Below are positions 58,587 through 64,000 of a stretch of 64,000 bases of DNA, one piece after another; within the stretch, counting starts at the first letter, position 1, and each line of letters begins with the position of its first letter. The notes under the pieces were generated by a model. The model was not told the origin of the DNA. It saw only the letters and a list, made by a program, of their open reading frames with translations, and did no database searches. A program made the translations under genes and the position numbers. Origin of the DNA: UBA5239 sp040391785 (GTDB lineage Bacteria; Verrucomicrobiota; Lentisphaeria; Victivallales; Victivallaceae); contig JBEBXH010000006.1 of assembly GCA_040391785.1 (NCBI GenBank), positions 1-64,000 on the forward strand, written 5' to 3'.

Positions 58587-61144
58587 ACTCTGCGATACTG
58601 ATTCCCGGTCATGGCCGGGAAAGTGATTTTATTCTTGGCGGCAAGGCGGAAAACCTGCTTCGTCTTTACAAGCTCGGGGTTCTGACGCCGCGCTGGATTG
58701 TGCTGGGGGCAGAAACGCTGCCGGAGCTGTTGGCGCGCGGCGATGCCGAGGCGGTGATTCAGGCCGCATTGGAAACCGCCGGGATCAAGGCGGAATTTTA
58801 TGCGGTGCGCTCGTCGGCGGTGGGTGAAGACGGCGACCGTTTTTCTTTTGCCGGCCAGCTTGATTCTTTTCTTTTTGTCCGGCGCGGGCAGCTGGCGGGG
58901 GCGGCGGAAAAGGTTTTTCGTTCGGCCAGCAATGAACGGGTTACCGCTTACCGCAACCAGCATGGGCTCGAAGGTAGCAGTGCCGGGGTCGCGGTGATCG
59001 TTCAGGAAATGGTGGAGGCTGAAAGTGCCGGGGTCGCCTTTGCGGTTGACCTGCAGACTGGTTCCCGCCGGGGGGCGACGGTTTCGGCGGTGTTCGGCCT
59101 CGGCGAAGGGCTGGTTTCCGGAGAATTGCCGGCCGATACTTATTATGTCAATGGTGGTGAAATACACTCGGAAATCGTCACCAAATCCCAGCGGGTCGGG
59201 TTCAACTCGCCGGATAGCGGTACCCGGAACTTCGAGCTGCCGGCCGCTCAACAGAATCAGCCCGTCCTCACCAATGCCGAAATTCTCCAGGTTGCGGCCA
59301 TGGCGGGGCAGATTTCCGCCGCACTGGGGCGGATTCAGGACATCGAATGGGCGTTTGCCGGAGGGCGGCTTTATTGTTTGCAGACGCGGCCGGTGACGAC
59401 ACTGGACCGGCTGGCGGACGGTGACGGCGCGGAGCTGATCTGGGACAATTCGAATATTGTCGAGAGCTATCCCGGGGTCACTACTCCGTTGACGTTTTCT
59501 TTCATCCGCCGGGTTTACCGCGAAGTCTACCAGCAGTTCTGTTTGATGATGGGCGTGGAGAAGCCGCTGATCGTAGCCAACGCGGAGGCGTTTGAAATGC
59601 TCGGGTTCATCCGTGGCCGGGTTTACTATAATTTGTTGAGCTGGTACAAAGTGCTGATGCTGCTGCCCGGCTATGAGATCAATGCGCCTTTTATGGAGCA
59701 GATGATGGGGGTCAAGGAATCGCTGGCGGAAAAAGCCGTAATTGTCGGTAGCAAACGCGGCAAGTACCGCCGGTTGGGGACCCTGATCTGGCGCAATTTC
59801 GTGAATTTCCGGCGGCTGGATTCGCTGGTGAAAGACTTCCAACGCGACTTTGATGCTATTATCGCGCCCTGCGAAAAAGCGGGTTTCGAAGCTTATGGCG
59901 CCACTGATTTGCTGGTTAAGTACCGTGAAATCGAACAGAAACTTCTGAACGGCTGGCAGCCGCCGCTGATCAATGATTTTTTTGCCATGATTTTCTATGG
60001 CGTGCTGCGGAAAATCCTGCCGCGCTGGGGAATCGATCCTCACGGTACGTTGCAGAACAATCTGTTGATCGGGACCGGGGATATCATTTCCACCGAACCG
60101 GTGAAGCAATTGCGCCGGATGGCGAACCTGGTTCTGGATGATCCGGCGCTGATTCAATTTGTCCGTGACAGCTCAAACGCCGAATTTTTGAGTGGTCTTT
60201 CCAAATATCCGCAGCTGGATACCGCCTTTCATGGCTATCTGGATAAATTCGGCATTCGCTGCATTGGCGAATTGAAGCTGGAAACCATTACCTACCGCGA
60301 AGACCCGGCGCCGCTGATCGATCTTTTGCGTTCCTATGTCAAGGCGGGGCGGCATGATCTGGAAACCGCCCGGCAGCGAGAACAGGAGCTGAGGCTGCAG
60401 GCGGAACAGACCGCAGCCGACAACCTGAAAGGGCATCCTTTGCGTAAGCTTATTTTCCGGTTTGTGCTGAAACACGCCCGGAAACTGGTTCGCAACCGCG
60501 AGAACCTGCGCTTTGAGCGTACCCGGCTGTTTGCCATCGTGCGGGATATTTTCCTCCGGCTGGGCAGCATTTTTTACCGCGAAGGGGTGATCGAGGACAA
60601 ACGCGATATTTTTTTCCTGACCAAAGAAGAGATTTTCGACTTCATTGAGGGCACCTCTGTTTCGACCGATCTTGCGACCCTGATTTCGGCCAGAAAAATC
60701 GAGCGGCAAGACAATTGCGCGAGCGAGCTTCCGGCTGAGCGTTTTCGGACCCGCGGGCCGGTTTATTGCGGTAATACGTTTCAGAGTACGGCGCCCCGTG
60801 CCGAGGCGGTTCAGGCCGATTCGCTGCATGGCATCGGCTGCTGCGGCGGAGTGGTTCGCGCGCAGGTGCGAATTGTCCGCGATCCCTCGCTGACGGTTGA
60901 ACTCAATGGCTGTATTCTGGTGGCCGAGCGTACCGATCCGGGTTGGGCACCGCTTTTTCCGGTTTGCGCGGGGGTGTTGGTGGAACGCGGCAGCATTCTC
61001 TCGCACGCGGCAATCGTCACCCGTGAGTTGGGCATTCCCTCGATCGTCGGGATCAAGGATCTGCTGGTGTCGCTGACCGACGGCGAGACGGTCGAGATCG
61101 ACGGTTCTCTGGGCACCGTGACCCGGATACGAGGTGAAGCATGA
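58577..61144 (+). CDS. PEP-synthase-like phosphotransferase
   Basis: 855 residues from the ATG at 58577 (GGGGGAAG upstream; ATG 58562 is less likely). N-terminal ATP-grasp domain (FYAVRSSAVGEDGDRFSFAG, VIVQEMVEAESAGVAFAVD, IEWAFAGGRLYCLQTRPV) and C-terminal swivelling phosphohistidine domain with the His in GSILSHAAIVTRELGIPSIV. The PEP/pyruvate TIM-barrel of true PEP synthase is missing; the middle 350 residues are a different helical region. This fits the subgroup that phosphorylates small molecules (rifampin phosphotransferase-like layout). Target unknown, probably a pathway intermediate of this operon. Confidence 0.72.
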   Translation: MVVNSAILIPGHGRESDFILGGKAENLLRLYKLGVLTPRWIVLGAETLPELLARGDAEAVIQAALETAGIKAEFYAVRSSAVGEDGDRFSFAGQLDSFLFVRRGQLAGAAEKVFRSASNERVTAYRNQHGLEGSSAGVAVIVQEMVEAESAGVAFAVDLQTGSRRGATVSAVFGLGEGLVSGELPADTYYVNGGEIHSEIVTKSQRVGFNSPDSGTRNFELPAAQQNQPVLTNAEILQVAAMAGQISAALGRIQDIEWAFAGGRLYCLQTRPVTTLDRLADGDGAELIWDNSNIVESYPGVTTPLTFSFIRRVYREVYQQFCLMMGVEKPLIVANAEAFEMLGFIRGRVYYNLLSWYKVLMLLPGYEINAPFMEQMMGVKESLAEKAVIVGSKRGKYRRLGTLIWRNFVNFRRLDSLVKDFQRDFDAIIAPCEKAGFEAYGATDLLVKYREIEQKLLNGWQPPLINDFFAMIFYGVLRKILPRWGIDPHGTLQNNLLIGTGDIISTEPVKQLRRMANLVLDDPALIQFVRDSSNAEFLSGLSKYPQLDTAFHGYLDKFGIRCIGELKLETITYREDPAPLIDLLRSYVKAGRHDLETARQREQELRLQAEQTAADNLKGHPLRKLIFRFVLKHARKLVRNRENLRFERTRLFAIVRDIFLRLGSIFYREGVIEDKRDIFFLTKEEIFDFIEGTSVSTDLATLISARKIERQDNCASELPAERFRTRGPVYCGNTFQSTAPRAEAVQADSLHGIGCCGGVVRAQVRIVRDPSLTVELNGCILVAERTDPGWAPLFPVCAGVLVERGSILSHAAIVTRELGIPSIVGIKDLLVSLTDGETVEIDGSLGTVTRIRGEA

Positions 61145-62250
61145 GCAAGGGAATTCAGGAACGGACCGATTTTGATTTTATCCGTTACGCCAACTGCTGG
61201 GAGGACCCGGCGCTGCTGCTGGATGCGTTCCGGCTCGAGGGGAAGAATTGCCTTTCGATTGCCTCCGCCGGCGACAATTCGTTTTCATTGCTGACCGCCA
61301 ATCCGGCCAAGGTGGTCGCCTTTGATTTGAACCCGGTGCAATTGGCCCTGGTTGAGCTGAAAAAATGCGCCATCGGGCAGCTGGATTATGACACGCTGCT
61401 GGGATTTCTGGGGTTCACGCCCTGTCGGGACCGGTTGCCCATTTACGACCAACTGCATCCTCTGCTGTCCGCCCGGGCCGCGTCCTATTTTGATGCTCAC
61501 CGCGACCAGATCGCCGCCGGGGTGATTCATCAGGGGAAATTCGAGCATTATTTCCAGCTTTTCGGCCGCCGTTTGCTGCCGCTGATCCACTCCCGGAAAA
61601 CCCGGCGCAAATTGTTGGCAGCCAAAACGGAAGCGGAGCGGACGGAGTTTTATCGGCGCAAGTGGAACAACCTTCGTTTCCGGTTGCTGTTCCGGTTATT
61701 TTTCAACCGTTTCGTGATGGGGCGTCTGGGGCGCGATCCGGAATTTTTCAAATATGTCGACCGGAATTTCATCGCCAACAGTTTGAGGCGGCGCACCGAA
61801 TACGCGCTGACGGTACTGCCCACGCACGACAACCCCTATCTGCGCTATATTGTGACCGGCAACTTCGCAGGTGCCCTGCCGCATTACCTCAAAAAGGAGA
61901 ATTTCGAAATCATCCGCCGTAACCTCGGCGCGCTGGAACTGTTTCTGGGCACTCCGGAAGATGCGGCAAAACATTATAGCGAGAAATTCGATTTTTTCAA
62001 CCTTTCGGATATCTTTGAATACATGGATATTCCGTTGGTGAAAATTGTCGCCGGGCAACTTCTTTCGCTGGCTGCGCCGGGCGCCCGTATGGCTTATTAC
62101 AACATGATGGTCGAACGCCGTTTAAGCGAGTATTTTCCGGAACGGCTGACGGAGTTGAGCGAACTATCGGAAAAACTGTTCCGGGAAAACCGGGCGTTCT
62201 TTTATTGCCGTTATCTGGTGGACGAAGTCCGGGCGGAGGGCGACCAATGA
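61141..62250 (+). CDS. BtaA-like SAM:3-amino-3-carboxypropyl transferase (DUF3419)
   Basis: 369 residues; the ATG overlaps the previous stop (ATGA). SAM-binding blocks SIASAGDNSFSLL (about 39-51) and VVAFDLNPVQLALVELK (about 59-75), the N-terminal RYANCWEDPALLL, and the C-terminal LSDIFEYMD are those of the BtaA/DUF3419 family, which moves the aminocarboxypropyl group of SAM onto diacylglycerol in betaine-lipid synthesis. No BtaB methyltransferase is visible in the window, and the company of UbiA and a kinase-like enzyme suggests a different acceptor. Confidence 0.8.
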   Translation: MSKGIQERTDFDFIRYANCWEDPALLLDAFRLEGKNCLSIASAGDNSFSLLTANPAKVVAFDLNPVQLALVELKKCAIGQLDYDTLLGFLGFTPCRDRLPIYDQLHPLLSARAASYFDAHRDQIAAGVIHQGKFEHYFQLFGRRLLPLIHSRKTRRKLLAAKTEAERTEFYRRKWNNLRFRLLFRLFFNRFVMGRLGRDPEFFKYVDRNFIANSLRRRTEYALTVLPTHDNPYLRYIVTGNFAGALPHYLKKENFEIIRRNLGALELFLGTPEDAAKHYSEKFDFFNLSDIFEYMDIPLVKIVAGQLLSLAAPGARMAYYNMMVERRLSEYFPERLTELSELSEKLFRENRAFFYCRYLVDEVRAEGDQ

Positions 62251-63608
62251 GTCCACTGGTTTCTGAACTGCTCGGGATGGGATGCGTCAGCGTGCTCTTT
62301 CTGCTGCTTTTCGGCATCGGCGAATTTCTGCGGAAAAAGGTCGGTCTGAAGGGCGAATTCACCCGGAAAATCGTGCACTTCGGCGGTTGTGTGGTGGCGC
62401 TTTCGTTTCCCTATCTTTTCCAGAATATCTGGAGCGTTTTTGCGCTTTGCGTCGTTTTTACGCTGATCATTTTTTTCTCGGCCAGGTTCAGCCTTCTGGC
62501 ATCGGTGCACGATGTGGACCGGAAAAGTTACGGCGGCATCTATCACCCGATCGCCATTTTCCTGAGCTTCCTGATCTGTTCGCTGCTCCACCGGATGCTG
62601 TTTTTTCAGATCGGCATCATGGTGCTGGCGCTTTCGGACAGCATGGCGGCCATTATCGGCAAGATTTACGGGCGCAACGGTTATGCCGTGGAAAAAGGGA
62701 ACCGCAAAAGCATCGAGGGCTCCGTCATTTTCTTCCTGCTGACTTTTCTGATCACCCACCTGGCATTGCTGCTGCTGTCCGACATGGGGCGAAGCGAAAC
62801 CGTGCTGGTGGCGGTGCTGGTGGCGGTGCTGGTTACGCTGTTCGAGGCGATTTCGCTGGATGGTGCGGACAACCTTTTCATCCCGCTCGGCACCATTGTC
62901 ATCCTGGCAAAAAATGCCGTTCCCGACACCGCGATGATTGCGTTTCAGCTCCTGGCGCTGGCGTCGACCGGATTCCTGCTGTTCCTTATCATGCGTCCGT
63001 TCCGCAAAATCGGTGTTTCCGGGTACATCGCGCTGACGTTGGTCGCCTACACCGGTTGGGGACTGGTGGATGTGTTCTGGATGCTGCCGTTTCTCTACTG
63101 CGTGATCCTGATCTGCCGTACCGATTGGGTGATCAGGACGCCCGACGACCCGGAAACGGTCTATCGTGTCCAACCAACCTTTTATCTGATCGTGGCGCCG
63201 GTGATCTGGCTGCTGCTGGCCAATCTTGCCGCCAAAATTTTCGGGCTCGTCATTCAGCATTGTTTTTTCGCCTCGATGATCACGGCCCTGACCGCCCAGA
63301 TGGTCATCCAGCGGACCCGGCGCGATGCCGAGTATTCCGTGTTCCAACTCGTCCGCGACGTCATTGTCCTTGTGTCGATACCGGTGCTGCTGATTCATTG
63401 GGTATTTCCGGGTACCTGGCTGCAGCAGCTGATTCAGGTCGCCGCCGTTTATCTGATTACGCTGGTGATCGGGGGCATCTGGTACGGGCGCGGCTGCGCG
63501 TCCAAACCGCTTTCGCGTAAACTGCTGCAAATGCGGATGCTGCTGACGTTTATCGGTTCGGCGCTGCCGGCCGCCGCCAATCTGTTGTATTTTTTCTTAA
63601 AGGGGTGA
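62247..63608 (+). CDS. Phytol/dolichol-kinase-like CTP-dependent membrane enzyme
   Basis: 453 residues from the ATG at 62247, which overlaps the previous stop. About a dozen membrane helices. Blocks RKIVHFGGCVVAL, ALSDSMAAIIGKIYGRNGY, GNRKSIEGSVIFFLLTF and GADNLFIPLGT match the phosphatidate cytidylyltransferase/dolichol kinase/VTE5 superfamily. It probably phosphorylates a prenol or lipid alcohol using CTP. The C-terminal 200 residues are extra helices of unknown role. Confidence 0.75.
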   Translation: MSPLVSELLGMGCVSVLFLLLFGIGEFLRKKVGLKGEFTRKIVHFGGCVVALSFPYLFQNIWSVFALCVVFTLIIFFSARFSLLASVHDVDRKSYGGIYHPIAIFLSFLICSLLHRMLFFQIGIMVLALSDSMAAIIGKIYGRNGYAVEKGNRKSIEGSVIFFLLTFLITHLALLLLSDMGRSETVLVAVLVAVLVTLFEAISLDGADNLFIPLGTIVILAKNAVPDTAMIAFQLLALASTGFLLFLIMRPFRKIGVSGYIALTLVAYTGWGLVDVFWMLPFLYCVILICRTDWVIRTPDDPETVYRVQPTFYLIVAPVIWLLLANLAAKIFGLVIQHCFFASMITALTAQMVIQRTRRDAEYSVFQLVRDVIVLVSIPVLLIHWVFPGTWLQQLIQVAAVYLITLVIGGIWYGRGCASKPLSRKLLQMRMLLTFIGSALPAAANLLYFFLKG

Positions 63609-63612
63609 CGAT

Positions 63613-64000
63613 ATGAGTTATGAAATCCGTTCCTTTGACGCTGCTGACAGCGAACAACTGCTGTTATTCCGCGCCCTGCGTCAACGCTTTTATCCGGGCG
63701 AGGCCGCGGAGCAATTACCTGAATCGGGCCAGTTTTTCCTGGTTTTGAGGAATGGCGAACCGCTGGCGCGCGGGGCGGCGCTGGTCAACCCCCTGATGCA
63801 ATTCCGCAACGCGGTGCCGGGGCTGCTGGGATATTTCGAGAGCCTCCCGGATCAGCAAGGCGCGACAATGCTGTTCGATGCCGTTTCCGGGCATTTCCAC
63901 TGCCTCGGCCATAGCCACCTGATCGGCCCGATCAACGGTTCCACCTGGCAGAGCTACCGGGTCACACTGCCCGGCGATAATCCGCCGTTTTTTCTCGACA
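63613..64000 (+). CDS. Acyltransferase-like protein (GNAT fold), 5' part
   Basis: Starts at 63613 (AGGGG upstream) and is open to the end of the window: 129 residues seen. YEIRSFDAADSEQLLLFRAL and QFFLVLRNGEPLARGAALVN, then GLLGYFESL and LIGPINGSTWQSYR, resemble long GNAT-type N-acyltransferases. Follows the kinase-like gene by 4 bases, so it is the fifth gene of the operon. It could add the acyl chain or amide-linked group. Confidence 0.6.
   Translation, partial: MSYEIRSFDAADSEQLLLFRALRQRFYPGEAAEQLPESGQFFLVLRNGEPLARGAALVNPLMQFRNAVPGLLGYFESLPDQQGATMLFDAVSGHFHCLGHSHLIGPINGSTWQSYRVTLPGDNPPFFLD

Noticed and set aside
58445..60157. 570-codon minus-strand frame over the UbiA/PEP-synthase-like genes
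   Set aside because: Shadow of two coupled plus-strand genes; no recognisable domain.
1..64000. CRISPR array
   Set aside because: No series of regularly spaced identical repeats with unique spacers was seen; the tandem repeat at 32625 has no spacers.

Overview
The window looks like a chromosomal segment of a Lentisphaerota bacterium (Victivallis/Lentisphaera-like). This is inferred, not searched. The reasons are two H-X9-DG 'prepilin-type' proteins with the FTLIELLVVIAI leader, very large secreted CBM9-plus-barrel glycoside-hydrolase-like proteins, LacI and GntR regulators placed beside them, and a GC-rich host background of roughly 55-60% by eye. No rRNA and no CRISPR array is visible.

Layout. 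(1) 1-6055: a LacI regulator lies between a QueG-like iron-sulfur protein and a divergent pair (a possible (beta/alpha)8 glycosidase and a Gfo/Idh/MocA oxidoreductase). All three transcription units carry a related promoter/operator sequence, and two REP/BIME-like inverted pairs flank the iron-sulfur gene. (2) 6077-20938, all on the minus strand: two parallel modules, each 'regulator - pseudopilin - giant secreted CBM9/glycosidase'. One is run by LacI with two palindromic operators, the other by a GntR regulator fused to a solute-binding-protein-like sensor. Between them sit a TPR lipoprotein, a PqiC-like lipoprotein, hpt and a C-type-lectin-like secreted protein. (3) 21175-26354: housekeeping genes (HU, hisS, adk, map, infA, fabD, fabG). 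(4) 26500-32619: a sigma-54 promoter with upstream dyads drives an ABC exporter, a HlyD-type adaptor, a sigma-54 activator and a membrane-anchored protein.

(5) 32872-57409: a 24.5-kb integrated element in tRNA-Leu(TAA), bounded by a 64-bp direct repeat, with a tyrosine integrase at the right end and arm-type AGTACCACAA repeats near both ends. Its cargo includes a PrimPol-helicase replication protein, a zeta-toxin pair, a large imperfect hairpin, a secreted nuclease-like lipoprotein, an STN/Sel1 protein, an amidoligase plus class II glutamine amidotransferase pair, a serine recombinase with a primase-type ATPase, and a YhcG nuclease. It also carries an AT-rich five-gene operon: NurA nuclease, HerA ATPase, Hsp90/GHKL ATPase, radical SAM and HNH endonuclease, followed by a decayed sixth gene. 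I do not recognise that operon as a named defence system and regard it as the main candidate for an undescribed system.

(6) 57639-64000: a tightly overlapping host operon of a UbiA-type prenyltransferase, a PEP-synthase-like phosphotransferase, a BtaA-like aminocarboxypropyl transferase, a phytol-kinase/CTP-transferase-like membrane enzyme and the start of an acyltransferase-like protein. It reads like an uncharacterised lipid or isoprenoid pathway.
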